The position numbers and the translations under genes are program-made. The notes under the pieces are model-generated. The model searched no databases, had not been told where the DNA came from, and saw nothing but the letters and a program-made list of their open reading frames with translations. From positions 1-64,000 of the forward strand of contig NZ_JADWYO010000019.1 in NCBI RefSeq assembly GCF_022414595.1: a DNA stretch of 64,000 nucleotides, written 5' to 3'. Positions 48,589-58,635 of the stretch are shown here, in pieces. Within the stretch, counting starts at the first letter, position 1; each line of letters begins with the position of its first letter. Source of the stretch: Streptomyces sp. MUM 203J. GTDB taxonomy: Bacteria > Actinomycetota > Actinomycetes > Streptomycetales > Streptomycetaceae.

Positions 48589-49932
48589 TCACTCCCCTGC
48601 GGTCGGCGTACGCCACGGTATCCGCCCCTCGGGGCGGCCCTCGCGGGCGTACACCGTCACCCCGCCCGCCGCGTGCACCCGCCGCCAGTGGCCCGCCCCC
48701 TCGGCCGCCCGCCGCACCGCCCCCGCCTGTCCCGCGGGCCACGGGTCGCCGTCCCGTACGACCAGCCACCGCACCCGCGGCAGCGCCCGTTCCGTCGCCA
48801 GGTACACGGTCGTACGGTCCACGAGGTGCGGCACGAGGCTGTTGCTCGCCGCCACGGCCGCGCCGTCCGGGACCAGCCGCAACGCCTCACGAGCGGCGGC
48901 GGCAGGCGGCGGGTCCCGCCAGAAGTCCGGCGACCACGAGGCGCTCAACGGCCCGGTGCCCACCGACACCGCAGCCGCCAGCGCCACCACGGACACCCAC
49001 CGCCCCGGCCGCGCACACCGCCGCAGCCCCTCCGCGGCCGCCGCGAACACCACCGGCATCAGCACCGCCGAGTAATGCAGTCCCGGCCCCCAGTACGCCG
49101 GGTTCGGGGACAGGAAGCGCCACGCCAGGGTCGGAACCGCCAGCAGCACCAGCGGGCTTCGCAGCGCCAGGCCCGCCGTCACCGCCACCAGCAGCGCGAC
49201 CGTCACGGCCTTCGTGTCCCAGCCGTCCCCCACCCCGTACCCGTGCGGCTGGTGCACGTACCCGTAGCGGCCGTCCGGCGCCGCCGCCGGGAGCAGCACC
49301 GCCACCGTCAGCACCGCCCCCACGCACCCGGCCGCGCACAGCGCGAGCCCCGTCCGGCGGTCGTGCCGCGACAGCAGCAGGCCCAGCACCGCCACCGTCG
49401 CCCCCAGGTCCTCCTTCACCAGCAGCAGCGGCGCCGCCCACCACGCGGCCGCGCGCCACCGGCCCTCCGTGTACGCCGCGCAGGCCAGGGCCGACAGCGG
49501 TACTGCGAAAGCGACTTCGTGGAAGTCGAAGGCCACCAGGTCCTGGAGCCCGAACGACGCCGCGTACGACAGACCCAGCACCCACCCGGCCGTCCGCGTC
49601 ACCACGTACACCGACACCGCCACCAGCCCCGCCTGCGCCACCAGCAGCACCTCGACGCGCGGCACCAGCGCGTACACCGGGCCCAACAGCCCCACCAGAG
49701 GGTGGAAGTGGTCTCCCAGCAGGGGATACGCCGCGCCCGCGAAGCCCTCGGGTGCCGTCGCCGTGCGGATCTCCGACACCGGCAGGCGGCCCTCGGCGTA
49801 CGAGCGCACCGCCTGGCCGAAGATCCCCAGGTCGTACGCCGTCGTCTCGAAGCGGGCGTGGCGGCGCAGGGCGTACACGGTGTACGCGAGGAAGGACAGC
49901 GCCCCCACCGCCAGTGATCGTTCGTGTCGCAT
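48589..49932 (-). CDS. DUF2079 polytopic membrane protein
   Basis: This 447-residue integral membrane protein has about nine hydrophobic segments and a C-terminal soluble part (residues about 340-430). The N-terminal signature FETTAYDLGIFGQAVRSYA and the LLGDHFHPLVGLLGPVYAL loop identify DUF2079, thought to be GT-C glycosyltransferase-like. Substrate unknown. ATG 49932 is divergent from the response regulator gene. Confidence 0.85.
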   Translation of the reverse strand: MRHERSLAVGALSFLAYTVYALRRHARFETTAYDLGIFGQAVRSYAEGRLPVSEIRTATAPEGFAGAAYPLLGDHFHPLVGLLGPVYALVPRVEVLLVAQAGLVAVSVYVVTRTAGWVLGLSYAASFGLQDLVAFDFHEVAFAVPLSALACAAYTEGRWRAAAWWAAPLLLVKEDLGATVAVLGLLLSRHDRRTGLALCAAGCVGAVLTVAVLLPAAAPDGRYGYVHQPHGYGVGDGWDTKAVTVALLVAVTAGLALRSPLVLLAVPTLAWRFLSPNPAYWGPGLHYSAVLMPVVFAAAAEGLRRCARPGRWVSVVALAAAVSVGTGPLSASWSPDFWRDPPPAAAAREALRLVPDGAAVAASNSLVPHLVDRTTVYLATERALPRVRWLVVRDGDPWPAGQAGAVRRAAEGAGHWRRVHAAGGVTVYAREGRPEGRIPWRTPTAGE

Positions 49933-49978
49933 GGTGGCGGAGCCTGGGGGACGGCCCCTGAGCTGCGGCTCAAGGCGG

Positions 49979-49994
49979 CTGAGGATTTCCTCAG
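49979..49994. promoter_or_regulatory. palindrome in the divergent two-component promoter
   Basis: CTGAGGATTTCCTCAG (6-bp arms, 4-base centre) lies 35 bp before the response regulator start and 47 bp from the DUF2079 start. Its position suits binding by the regulator itself or occlusion of its promoter. Confidence 0.4.
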
Positions 49995-50028
49995 GGACCG
50001 TCCCGGCCCCGCCCCCATACTGGCTGCC

Positions 50029-50706
50029 GTGCGCGTACTGGTGATCGAGGACGAGGAGCGGCTCGCCTGCTCCCTCCAGCGGGGGCTGTCCGCCGTCGGG
50101 TACACCGTGGATCTCGCGCGCGACGGCGTGACCGGACTGCACCTCGCGCGCGAGCACCCGTACAACGCCGTGCTGCTCGACCTGATGCTCCCCGGACTGA
50201 GCGGCTACCGGGTGTGCGCCCGGCTGCGCGCCGAGGGCAACGACGTGCCGGTGCTGATGCTCACCGCGAAGAACGGCGAGCAGGACGAGGCCGAGGGTCT
50301 CGACACCGGCGCCGACGACTACCTGGCCAAGCCGTTCTCGTACGTCGTGCTGGAGGCCCGGCTGCGCGCGCTGATCCGGCGGGGCGGGGCCCGCCATCCG
50401 GCCGTGCTGGAGTGCGGCGACCTGTGGCTGGACCCGGCACGCCGGTCCTGCGGCCGGGGCCGTCGGGCGATCGGCCTGACGCCCAAGGAGTTCGCGCTGC
50501 TGCACAGCCTGCTCCAGCGTCGGCCCGGGGAGGTCGTGAGCAAGTACGACCTGCTCGACGAGGTGTGGTCCGCCGACTTCACCGGCGACCCGAACATCGT
50601 GCAGGTGTACGTCTCCGCCGTGCGCCGCAAGATCGACGGGCCGTTCGGGACGGAGACGATCGAGACCGTCCGGGGGGCGGGGTACCGGGTACGGCCCGGT
50701 GCGTGA
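50029..50706 (+). CDS. OmpR-family response regulator
   Basis: This 225-residue regulator has a receiver domain with acidic ED at 7-8 and phospho-acceptor Asp51 (AVLLDLMLPG), then DDYLAKPFSY with the conserved Lys. The C-terminal winged helix has LTPKEFALLHSLL and GAGYRVRPG. The GTG at 50029 matches the family start VRVLVIEDEE; an upstream ATG at 49924 would cover the palindrome and is rejected. It overlaps the kinase gene by 8 bp. Confidence 0.93.
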   Translation: MRVLVIEDEERLACSLQRGLSAVGYTVDLARDGVTGLHLAREHPYNAVLLDLMLPGLSGYRVCARLRAEGNDVPVLMLTAKNGEQDEAEGLDTGADDYLAKPFSYVVLEARLRALIRRGGARHPAVLECGDLWLDPARRSCGRGRRAIGLTPKEFALLHSLLQRRPGEVVSKYDLLDEVWSADFTGDPNIVQVYVSAVRRKIDGPFGTETIETVRGAGYRVRPGA

Positions 50707-52225
50707 CGCCAGGTGGGCCCCTCCGCCGCTCCCCGTGTGCGCGGCGGCGCTGATGAGCGCGGGAGTCGTGGCCGTGTCGGCGGAGGCGGTCGTTTACGCG
50801 GAGCTGGCGGCCGGGGTGCCGCCGCCCCAGGACACCCCGGCCGTGTACACCGACCGCGTCGGACCCGTCGTCGGGCTGCTCGCCTGGCCCGGCTGGCTGC
50901 TGGGCGCCCTGGCCGTCACCCTCGTCTGCTGGGCCGCCGGGCACGGGCTGCCCCGGGCGCCCCGGCGCCGGGCCGCGCTCACCGCCGGCGCCTCCTCTGC
51001 GCTCCTGTACCTCACGTACGTGGGGTGGCTCGGTGACTTCAACGAGGCGCAGCCCTGGCGGGCCGCGTTCTCCGTCTACCGATGGAGCCTCGGCTTCGTC
51101 GGCCCGGCGTCCGGGCTGCTCACCGGGCTCGCCGTCTGGGCGGCGCTACGGGGCGGGAACTCCCGGCTGTCGTTCCGGGGACGGCTGATGCTGGCCGCGT
51201 CGCTCGCGGCGGGGCTCCTCTTCCTCGTCGCCCTCCATCTGCTGTGGGCCGCCCAGAACGAATGGCAGGCGATCAGCGATCTGTACTGGGTCCTGTTGTC
51301 CACCGCCGTACCGGTAGTGGGCGTGCTGACGGGGCTGCTGGTGCAGCTCGGGGCCGCCCGCGCGCTCCGTCCCGTCGAGGCGATCCGCCGGGAGCTGGAG
51401 GACATCACCGGCAGTTCGCTGGACCGGCGGGTTCCGGTGCCGCCCACCGAGGACCTGATCGCGCACTTGGCCCGCACCACGAACGGCACACTGGACCGGC
51501 TGGAGGCGGCGTCCGCCCGGCAGCGGGAGTTCGTCGCGGACGCCGCGCATGAGCTGCGGAGCCCGCTGGCCGCGCTGCGGACGCAGCTGGAGGGGGCGCT
51601 GCGGCACCCGGAGGGGGCGGACTGGGAGGGCGTCGTGGCGGGCGCCGCCGCCGATGTCGTGCGGCTCCAGGCGCTGGCCGACGACCTGCTGCTGCTCGCC
51701 CGGATGGACGGGACGCCGTACGCGGAGGCGGGCGGGGTCGTCGATCTGTCGGGGATCGCGGAGGATCTCGTGCGGGAACATCGGCATCTGCCCACGTCGG
51801 AGGGGCTGACACTGGAGCTGGACGCACCGCCGGTACGGGTGCCGGGGGACGCCGGGTCGCTGGAGCGGCTGCTGCGGAACCTGCTCGGCAACGCCTGCCG
51901 CCACGCCACCGCCCGGGTCCTCGTGGCCGTACGGGTGGAAGACGGGACCGCGGTCCTGGAGGTGCTGGACGACGGGCCCGGGATCCCGGCGGACGACCGG
52001 GAGCGGGTCTTCGCGCGGTTCACCCGGCTGGACGAGGCGCGGGCACGGTCCTCCGGCGGTGCGGGGCTGGGCCTGGCCATCGCGCGGGAGATCGCGGTAC
52101 GGCACGGGGGCACCCTGCGGGCCGCCGCGAGCCGGTGGGGCGGGGCCCGGCTGGTGGCGCGGCTGCCGGGCGGTGTCAGCCCCGGCGGGGACAGCCCCGG
52201 CGGCGGTCAGAGCTGGACCGGATAG
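50699..52225 (+). CDS. multi-transmembrane sensor histidine kinase
   Basis: This 508-residue kinase is the partner of the regulator just upstream. Unusually it has about six hydrophobic segments in the first 225 residues rather than two, suggesting a membrane-embedded sensor. HAMP-like region (RALRPVEAIRRELEDITG), His box ADAAHELRSPL (His284), N box (RNLLGNACRHA), D box (DDGPGIPADD) and G box (GGAGLGLAIAREIA) are all present. GTG 50699. The C-terminus (GGVSPGGDSPGGGQ) is low-complexity and overlaps the convergent gene. Confidence 0.92.
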   Translation: MRDARWAPPPLPVCAAALMSAGVVAVSAEAVVYAELAAGVPPPQDTPAVYTDRVGPVVGLLAWPGWLLGALAVTLVCWAAGHGLPRAPRRRAALTAGASSALLYLTYVGWLGDFNEAQPWRAAFSVYRWSLGFVGPASGLLTGLAVWAALRGGNSRLSFRGRLMLAASLAAGLLFLVALHLLWAAQNEWQAISDLYWVLLSTAVPVVGVLTGLLVQLGAARALRPVEAIRRELEDITGSSLDRRVPVPPTEDLIAHLARTTNGTLDRLEAASARQREFVADAAHELRSPLAALRTQLEGALRHPEGADWEGVVAGAAADVVRLQALADDLLLLARMDGTPYAEAGGVVDLSGIAEDLVREHRHLPTSEGLTLELDAPPVRVPGDAGSLERLLRNLLGNACRHATARVLVAVRVEDGTAVLEVLDDGPGIPADDRERVFARFTRLDEARARSSGGAGLGLAIAREIAVRHGGTLRAAASRWGGARLVARLPGGVSPGGDSPGGGQSWTG

Positions 52226-52914
52226 AGCACCAGCAGCACCACCGCGCCCGTCAGGGTCAGCACGGTCAGGCCGAACAGCAGCACCCTCGGGCGCCGGGCG
52301 TGGGCGCGGCCCGCGACGGAGGCGAAGAACAGGACCAGGGCGAAGAGGACGGCCGTCAGGACGTAGTTGTCCGAGCGCTGGTTGGACTGCCGGGCCTTCG
52401 CGGACAGGCGCTCCGCCTCCTTGAGCTCCTTCACCGCCTCCGCCAGGGTCGCCAGCTGGTACTCCGGCATGGAGAAGGGGGTCGACGGCGCATCGGGGTC
52501 GGTCAGCGGCCGGGTCTTCAGCCAGGCGTTCACGGCGGGCTTGAACTCGCTGCGGAAGCGGGTGAAGAGCAGGCCCGACACGCTGTCGGGGTCGGGCACG
52601 TACTCGCCCTCGGGCCGCTTCGACGGGTCCGCGAGGATCTCCTCGTTCAGCGCGGTGAGCCACTGGGTGAACATGATCACGTCGATGGTGAGGAACTGGC
52701 CCGCCTCCGTGGACTGGCGCGTGGACTCGGTGCGGGCGGCGGACGCGGCGGCGAAGGAGTTCGCCTGGACGCCGCCCCACTTCTGGCTCTGGAAACCGGC
52801 CCACGCCGTGCCCACGGCCGCCAGCGCGAGGATCACCGCCAGGGTGAACTCGAACCAGCCGCCGCCTTCCATCCAGGAGGCGGACTCCTCGTCGTCACCG
52901 GGCTCGGCGGGCAT
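52207..52914 (-). CDS. three-helix membrane protein of unknown function
   Basis: This 235-residue protein has one hydrophobic segment near the N-terminus (FEFTLAVILALAAVGTAWAG), a soluble, helix-rich middle (residues about 60-175, with KELKEAERLSAKARQSNQRS) and two closely spaced C-terminal helices (NYVLTAVLFALVLFFASVAG; VLLFGLTVLTLTGAVVLLVL). The layout resembles small gating or stress proteins of the DUF4337 type, but I cannot claim membership. ATG 52914. Confidence 0.65.
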   Translation of the reverse strand: MPAEPGDDEESASWMEGGGWFEFTLAVILALAAVGTAWAGFQSQKWGGVQANSFAAASAARTESTRQSTEAGQFLTIDVIMFTQWLTALNEEILADPSKRPEGEYVPDPDSVSGLLFTRFRSEFKPAVNAWLKTRPLTDPDAPSTPFSMPEYQLATLAEAVKELKEAERLSAKARQSNQRSDNYVLTAVLFALVLFFASVAGRAHARRPRVLLFGLTVLTLTGAVVLLVLYPVQL

Positions 52915-53052
52915 GCGGCCACCGTAGGCACGGGGCGGTGAGCGGCGCCCGCCCGCGTGCGCCGATCGTGGCAGCCCGTGACGGCGGGCCCGGGGGCGGT
53001 GGCCTGCCGTGGTTGAGACGCGTCACAGATCCCGGTGAGGGGTTGCCCTTAT

Positions 53053-53089
53053 TACCAGCGGGTAGCATCATCGAAGCTACTAGCTGGTA
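53053..53089. promoter_or_regulatory. inverted repeat operator upstream of acyl-CoA dehydrogenase
   Basis: TACCAGCGGGTAGC (53053-53066) and GCTACTAGCTGGTA (53076-53089) form an inverted repeat, 12 of 14 positions matching, 9-base spacer. Size and place suit a TetR-type repressor such as those controlling fatty-acid degradation. No repressor gene is adjacent. Confidence 0.6.
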
Positions 53090-53135
53090 GATGCACGAGG
53101 AACCTGCCTCCCGATCCCTTACGGAGCCGTTCGCC

Positions 53136-54965
53136 ATGGGGCACTACAAGTCGAATCTCCGCGACATCGAGTTCAACCTCTTCGAGGTCCTCGGCCGCGA
53201 CAAGGTGTACGGCACCGGTCCGTTCGAGGAGATGGACGTCGACACCGCCAAGAGCGTTCTCGACGAGCTCTGCCGGCTCGCCGAGAACGAGTTCGCCGAG
53301 TCCTTCGCCGACGCGGACCGCAACCCGCCGGTCTTCGACCCGGAGACGAACACCGCGCCGGTCCCGGCCTCGTTCAAGAAGTCCTACAAGGCCTTCATGG
53401 ACTCCGAGTACTGGCGCCTCGGCCTGCCCGAGGAGATCGGCGGCACCACCTCGCCCCGCTCCCTCATCTGGGCTTACGCGGAGCTGATCCTCGGCTCCAA
53501 CCCGGCCGTGTGGATGTACTCCTCGGGCCCCGCCTTCGCCGGCATCCTCTTCGAGGAGGGCAACGAGGCGCAGAAGAAGATCGCCCAGATCGCCGTCGAG
53601 AAGCGCTGGGGCTCCACCATGGTCCTGACCGAGCCGGACGCCGGTTCGGACGTCGGCGCCGGCCGCACCAAGGCGATCCAGCAGGAGGACGGCTCCTGGC
53701 ACATCGAGGGCGTGAAGCGCTTCATCACCTCCGGTGAGCACGACATGGAGGAGAACATCCTCCACTACGTCCTCGCCCGCCCCGAGGGTGCCGGTCCGGG
53801 CACCAAGGGCCTGTCGCTCTTCCTCGTCCCGAAGTACGAGTTCGACTGGGAGACCGGCGAGCTGGGCGAGCGCAACGGCGTGTACGCCACCAACGTCGAG
53901 CACAAGATGGGCCTCAAGGCCTCCAACACGTGCGAGATGACCTTCGGCGACAAGCACCCCGCCAAGGGCTGGCTCATCGGCGACAAGCACGACGGCATCC
54001 GCCAGATGTTCCTCATCATCGAGTTCGCCCGCATGATGGTCGGCACGAAGGCGATCTCCACCCTCTCGACGGGCTACCTCAACGCCCTCGAGTACGCCAA
54101 GGAGCGCGTCCAGGGCACCGACCTGGCGAACTTCATGGACAAGACCGCGCCCAAGGTCACCATCACGCACCACCCGGACGTCCGCCGCTCGCTGATGACG
54201 CAGAAGGCGTACGCCGAGGGCATGCGCTCCCTCGTCCTCTACACGGCCACCGTCCAGGACGCGATCCAGCTCAAGGAGGCCGCGGGCGAGGACGCGAAGG
54301 CCCTGCACGGCCTGAACGACCTGCTGCTCCCCATCGTCAAGGGGTACGGCTCCGAGAAGGGCTACGAGCAGCTCGCCCAGTCGCTCCAGACCTTCGGCGG
54401 CTCCGGCTTCCTGCAGGAGTACCCGATCGAGCAGTACATCCGGGACGCCAAGATCGACACCCTCTACGAGGGCACCACCGCGATCCAGGGCCAGGACTTC
54501 TTCTTCCGGAAGATCGTCCGCAACCAGGGCGCCTCGCTGAACACGCTGTCCGAGGAGATCAAGAAGTTCCTCGCGGTGGGCCCCGGCGGCGAGGAGCTGG
54601 CCGCCGCGCGCGACGCGCTCGCCAAGGCCGCCGTGGACCTGGAGGGGATCGTCGGCGCCATGCTGACGGACCTGACGGCGACCGGCGAGGACGTCAAGAA
54701 CATCTACAAGGTGGGACTCAACACCACCCGCCTGCTGATGGCCTCCGGCGACGTCGTGGTCGGCTACCTGCTGCTGCGCGGTGCGGCCGTGGCCGCCGAG
54801 AAGCTGGCGGAGGGTGCCTCCTCGAAGGACGTCGCCTTCTACCAGGGCAAGATCGCGGCGGCGAAGTTCTTCGCGGCCAACGTCCTCCCGGGCGTCGCGA
54901 CCGAGCGGCTGCTGGCGGAGGGCGTCGACATGGGCCTGATGGAGCTGGACGAGGCCGCGTTCTGA
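53136..54965 (+). CDS. acyl-CoA dehydrogenase (large, FadE-like)
   Basis: This 609-residue FAD enzyme of fatty-acid beta-oxidation oxidises acyl-CoA to the 2-enoyl-CoA. Motifs include [20 protein letters not shown] (FAD binding), [31 protein letters not shown] and the catalytic-base region [19 protein letters not shown]-terminal extension of about 130 residues is typical of the large bacterial class. I choose ATG 53136, where the family N-terminus [10 protein letters not shown] begins; the in-frame ATG at 53091 sits inside the operator repeat. A strong terminator follows. Confidence 0.95.
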   Translation: MGHYKSNLRDIEFNLFEVLGRDKVYGTGPFEEMDVDTAKSVLDELCRLAENEFAESFADADRNPPVFDPETNTAPVPASFKKSYKAFMDSEYWRLGLPEEIGGTTSPRSLIWAYAELILGSNPAVWMYSSGPAFAGILFEEGNEAQKKIAQIAVEKRWGSTMVLTEPDAGSDVGAGRTKAIQQEDGSWHIEGVKRFITSGEHDMEENILHYVLARPEGAGPGTKGLSLFLVPKYEFDWETGELGERNGVYATNVEHKMGLKASNTCEMTFGDKHPAKGWLIGDKHDGIRQMFLIIEFARMMVGTKAISTLSTGYLNALEYAKERVQGTDLANFMDKTAPKVTITHHPDVRRSLMTQKAYAEGMRSLVLYTATVQDAIQLKEAAGEDAKALHGLNDLLLPIVKGYGSEKGYEQLAQSLQTFGGSGFLQEYPIEQYIRDAKIDTLYEGTTAIQGQDFFFRKIVRNQGASLNTLSEEIKKFLAVGPGGEELAAARDALAKAAVDLEGIVGAMLTDLTATGEDVKNIYKVGLNTTRLLMASGDVVVGYLLLRGAAVAAEKLAEGASSKDVAFYQGKIAAAKFFAANVLPGVATERLLAEGVDMGLMELDEAAF

Positions 54966-54993
54966 GCCTCGCGCACGTAACTGCCTGAAGGCC

Positions 54994-55044
54994 GTGACGG
55001 CCTGTTCTCCCGGTGGGGTCGGCCCCGGGAGAGCAGGCCGTCAC
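54994..55044 (+). terminator. 20-bp hairpin terminator with T-run
   Basis: GTGACGGCCTGTTCTCCCGG (54994-55013) pairs with 55025-55044 with one wobble, 11-base loop, followed by CCCTTTT. It has the canonical intrinsic form, ending the acyl-CoA dehydrogenase message. Confidence 0.9.
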
Positions 55045-55107
55045 CCTTTTCCTCCCGAAACCCCGCCTGTCCGGTTCCTTCTATCCTGGGGGCGGGAGGA
55101 ACCTTCC

Positions 55108-57171
55108 ATGGGGACCATCCGGCTCGGCCTCGAAAAGGCCCGCGATGCTGCCGCGCGCGAGGAGTGGAGCACCGCGTACGCCCTGCTGGACGACCTCCCG
55201 CCGGACACGCTCGGCGCCGACGACCTCACGCTGCTGGCCGACGCCGCCTGGTGGACCGGGCGGGTGCGGGAGTCCGTCGACGCCCGGCTGCGGGCCTACA
55301 CCGCGTACGCCGCCGGGGGCGACGACCGGGCGGCGGGGGGCGCCGCGTGGACGCTGTTCTACGAGTACCGGGACATCGGGCACACCGCCACGGCCACCGG
55401 CTGGCTGCACCGGGCACGGGAGCACCTGGACGGGCGGCCGGAGTGCCTGGAACAGGCATATCTGGCCTGGACGGAGGCCGAGGACGCGGCCGGGCGCGGC
55501 GAACTGGACGCGGCCGTCACCGCCGCGCGGCGCATGGGCCGGATCGCCCGTGACTGCGGCAGCCGGGACCTGCTGGCGATGAGCCGGCAGGTGCACGGCG
55601 CGGCGCTTCTGGCCCACGGCCGCACGGCGGAGGGCATGGCGCTGCTCGACGACGCCATGTGCGCGGTGACGGCGGGAGAGCTGAGTTCACTGTTCACCGG
55701 CTGGATCTACTGCCTGGCCCTCACCCGGTGCATGGCCTGTGCGGACCTGCCACGCGCGGCCGAGTGGACGGACGCGGCGATGCGCTGGTGCGCGGCCCAC
55801 TCGTCCGACAACCCGTTCCGGGGCCTGTGCCGCGTGCACCGGGTGGAGGTCCTGGACCTGCACGGCGACTGGACGCGCGCGGAGGCGGAGGCCGCCCAGG
55901 TGTGCGCCGAGGTGGCGGAGGGCGACGCGGCGGTGGCGGGCGAGGCCCAGTACGTCGCCGGGGAGATCCACCGGCGGCGCGGCGACCCGGCGGCGGCCGA
56001 GGCCGCCTACGCACGCGCTCACGCGCTGGGCCGCACCCCGCAGCCCGGCCTCGCACTCCTGCGTCTGGCCCAGGGCCACGCGGACCGGGCCGCCGCCGCC
56101 CTGCGCCTCGCCCTGGCCGACGCCCCCTTCCACGGCGACCTTCTTCACCACGCCCGCCTGCTGGCCGCCCAGGTGGAGGTCGAACTGTCCCGCGGCGCCC
56201 TCACCGAAGCCGCCCGAGCCGCCACCGCCCTCGCCGCCCTCACTGCGGCCACCGCTCCGGAAGCCCCCCTCCTCACCGCCCTCACCACCACGGCGACAGC
56301 CGCCACAACCCTGGCGGGGCCGCACGGCGTCCACCGGGCGACCACCTCGGACGGCCCTGCCCCCGAAGGCCCGGACGAGACGGCACCCGGCAGCCGAAGC
56401 CCCGGCACCCCCACCCCGGGCGGCCCGCCACCTGCAAGCCCGGACAGGACAGCACCCGCAGGCCCGGACCTCGGCACCCGCGACACGACTGGCACCTCAC
56501 CCGACGGCCGGAGCCCCGACGCCCCCGCTTCCGGACCCGGCAGCGTGGCACCGGCGTCCGGCCCCGAAACCCACCACCCCCGCGCCGCGGGCACCCCGGC
56601 CGACAGCGCCCCGCCCGCCGCACCGGTGCCGGGAGGCGCCGGTCAAGCCCGCGCCCCGGGCGGCCCGGCCCCCGCCACCCCGAGGCCGGCCGACGGCCCC
56701 GGAGCCGCTCCGGGGCACGGGCCCGGGGGTGCGTCCGCGGCGTTGCCGTTGCTGCGGCGGGCGCTCGGGGCGTGGCTGGAGCTGGGCGTGCCGTATGAGG
56801 CGGCCCAGGTGCGGATGATGCTGGCCGCCGCCGACCGGGAGGCCGGGGACCAGGAGGGCCTCGTCATGGAGCTGCGGGCCGCCCGCGACACGTTCGAGGC
56901 GCTCGGAGCCGTACCGGACGCCCGGCGGGCCGGCGCGCTGCTCGACGACGTACAGCGGAGGAAGCGGCGGCGGCCCCCGGGCGGGCTGTCGGCGCGCGAG
57001 GTGGAGGTTCTGCGGCTCGTCGCCACCGGGCGCACCAACCGGGAGATCGCCGCCGCCCTCACCATCAGCGAGCACACCGTCGCCCGGCACCTCAACAACA
57101 TCTTCGCCAAACTCCAGGTGACCTCCCGCGCCGCCGCCACCGCCTTCGCCGTCTCCCACGGGCTGGCATGA
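55108..57171 (+). CDS. LuxR-family regulator with TPR-like domain and disordered insert
   Basis: This is a 687-residue transcription factor. Residues about 1-400 are Ala-rich helical repeats of TPR/LAL type, but no Walker A ATPase is present, so it is shorter than true LAL regulators. Residues about 404-542 are a Pro/Gly/Thr/Ser-rich disordered insert ([24 protein letters not shown]). After it a helical hairpin leads to the C-terminal LuxR HTH ([39 protein letters not shown]). The ATG at 55108 has GGGAGGA upstream. It is followed 93 bp later by an FAD oxidase on the same strand, a possible target. Confidence 0.87.
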   Translation: MGTIRLGLEKARDAAAREEWSTAYALLDDLPPDTLGADDLTLLADAAWWTGRVRESVDARLRAYTAYAAGGDDRAAGGAAWTLFYEYRDIGHTATATGWLHRAREHLDGRPECLEQAYLAWTEAEDAAGRGELDAAVTAARRMGRIARDCGSRDLLAMSRQVHGAALLAHGRTAEGMALLDDAMCAVTAGELSSLFTGWIYCLALTRCMACADLPRAAEWTDAAMRWCAAHSSDNPFRGLCRVHRVEVLDLHGDWTRAEAEAAQVCAEVAEGDAAVAGEAQYVAGEIHRRRGDPAAAEAAYARAHALGRTPQPGLALLRLAQGHADRAAAALRLALADAPFHGDLLHHARLLAAQVEVELSRGALTEAARAATALAALTAATAPEAPLLTALTTTATAATTLAGPHGVHRATTSDGPAPEGPDETAPGSRSPGTPTPGGPPPASPDRTAPAGPDLGTRDTTGTSPDGRSPDAPASGPGSVAPASGPETHHPRAAGTPADSAPPAAPVPGGAGQARAPGGPAPATPRPADGPGAAPGHGPGGASAALPLLRRALGAWLELGVPYEAAQVRMMLAAADREAGDQEGLVMELRAARDTFEALGAVPDARRAGALLDDVQRRKRRRPPGGLSAREVEVLRLVATGRTNREIAAALTISEHTVARHLNNIFAKLQVTSRAAATAFAVSHGLA

Positions 57172-57264
57172 GCACCATGGGCCGTTCCGCCCATCCGGCC
57201 CAGGGCCCCGGAATGGGCCGTTCCCGCGATGCCCCGTCGTGCCGCCCCCGCCTACAACGGACTC

Positions 57265-58635
57265 ATGACCACCGTCACCCTCGACCTGGAGCCGCTGCGT
57301 GACGCCGTGCACGGCGACGTCATCGGCCCGTCCGACCCTCGCTATGACGAGGCGCGCCGCGTCTACAACGCCCTCCACGACAAGCACCCCGCCGCCGTCG
57401 TCCGCGCCGTGGACGCCGCCGACGCCGTCGCCGCAGTGAACTTCGCCCGCGACGAGAACCTCGCCCTCGCCGTACGCGGCGGCGCCCACGCGGCGGCCGG
57501 ATACGGCACCTGCGACGACGGCCTCGTGCTCGACCTCTCCCGGATGCGCGCCGTCCGTGTCGACCCCGAGCACCACACCGCCCGCGCCGAAGGCGGCTGC
57601 ACCTGGGCCGACTTCAACCACGCCACCCACGGCTTCGGCCTCGCCACCACCGGCGGCGTCGTGTCGACCACCGGCATCGGCGGCCTCACCCTCGGCGGCG
57701 GCATGGGCCACCTGTCCCGCCGCTACGGCCTGAGCTGCGACAACCTGCTCGCCGCCGACGTCGTCACCGCCGACGGCACCCTCGTCCGCTGCGACGCCGA
57801 CAACGACCCGGACCTGTTCTGGGCCCTCCGCGGCGGCGGCGGCAACTTCGGCGCCGTCCTCTCCTTCCTGTATCGCCTCCACCCGGTGAGCACCGTCCTC
57901 GGCGGACCGACCGTCTATCCACTTGACGGGGACGTGGCCCGCCGCTGGCGTGAGCTGGTCGCGGACAGCCCCGAGGAGTTCAACAGCCTCTTCGCGCTGC
58001 TGCTCGGCCCGGCCGTGCCGTTCCTGCCCGAGCGCTGGCACGGGCGGCCCGTGTGCGCCGTGATCACCTGCTGGAGCGGCTCGGAGGACGAGGACGACGC
58101 GGTCCGTGCCCGGCTCGGCACCCTCGGCCCGGTCCTCGGCCAGTACCTCGCCCGCATGCCGTACCCCGTGATCAACACGCTCTTCGACGCCGACCTGCCG
58201 CCCGGCCTCTACCACTACTGGAAGGGCAACTTCAGTCACGAGCTGTCCGACGGCGCCATCGATGTCCACATGTCGTTCGGGGAGAGCATCCCGTCGATGC
58301 AGAGCGACACGATCGTCTTCCCCGTCGACGGCGCCTGCCACCGCGCCGGCCCCACCGACACCGCGTTCGCCTATCGCGACGCCGCCTTCTCCACCGCCTT
58401 CGGTCCCAGTTTCAGCGACCCCGCCGACATCGAACGGAACGTGGCCTGGTGCCGCGCCTACGACAGCGCGCTGCGCCCGCACACCGAGGAGGCCGGCTAC
58501 ATCAACTTCCTCAGCGACGACGACCAGAACCGCGTACGCGCCAACTACCGCCAGAACTACGACCGTCTGGTGGAGACCAAGCGTCGCTACGACCCCGGCA
58601 ACCTCTTCCGGATCAACCACAACATCACCCCGTGA
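57265..58635 (+). CDS. FAD-binding BBE-type oxidoreductase (bicovalent flavin)
   Basis: This 456-residue enzyme of the berberine-bridge/6-hydroxynicotine-oxidase class has a PCMH FAD domain with AVRGGAHAAAGYG, whose His75 is the 8-alpha-histidyl attachment site. RYGLSCDNLLAADVV supplies Cys158 for the 6-S-cysteinyl bond, so the flavin is probably held by two covalent links. GVVSTTGIGGLTLGGGMGHL lies between. The C-terminal BBE motif is KRRYDPGNLFRINHN. Such oxidases act on sugars, alkaloids or antibiotic intermediates; the substrate here is unknown. ATG 57265 preferred; 57229 possible. Confidence 0.92.
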   Translation: MTTVTLDLEPLRDAVHGDVIGPSDPRYDEARRVYNALHDKHPAAVVRAVDAADAVAAVNFARDENLALAVRGGAHAAAGYGTCDDGLVLDLSRMRAVRVDPEHHTARAEGGCTWADFNHATHGFGLATTGGVVSTTGIGGLTLGGGMGHLSRRYGLSCDNLLAADVVTADGTLVRCDADNDPDLFWALRGGGGNFGAVLSFLYRLHPVSTVLGGPTVYPLDGDVARRWRELVADSPEEFNSLFALLLGPAVPFLPERWHGRPVCAVITCWSGSEDEDDAVRARLGTLGPVLGQYLARMPYPVINTLFDADLPPGLYHYWKGNFSHELSDGAIDVHMSFGESIPSMQSDTIVFPVDGACHRAGPTDTAFAYRDAAFSTAFGPSFSDPADIERNVAWCRAYDSALRPHTEEAGYINFLSDDDQNRVRANYRQNYDRLVETKRRYDPGNLFRINHNITP

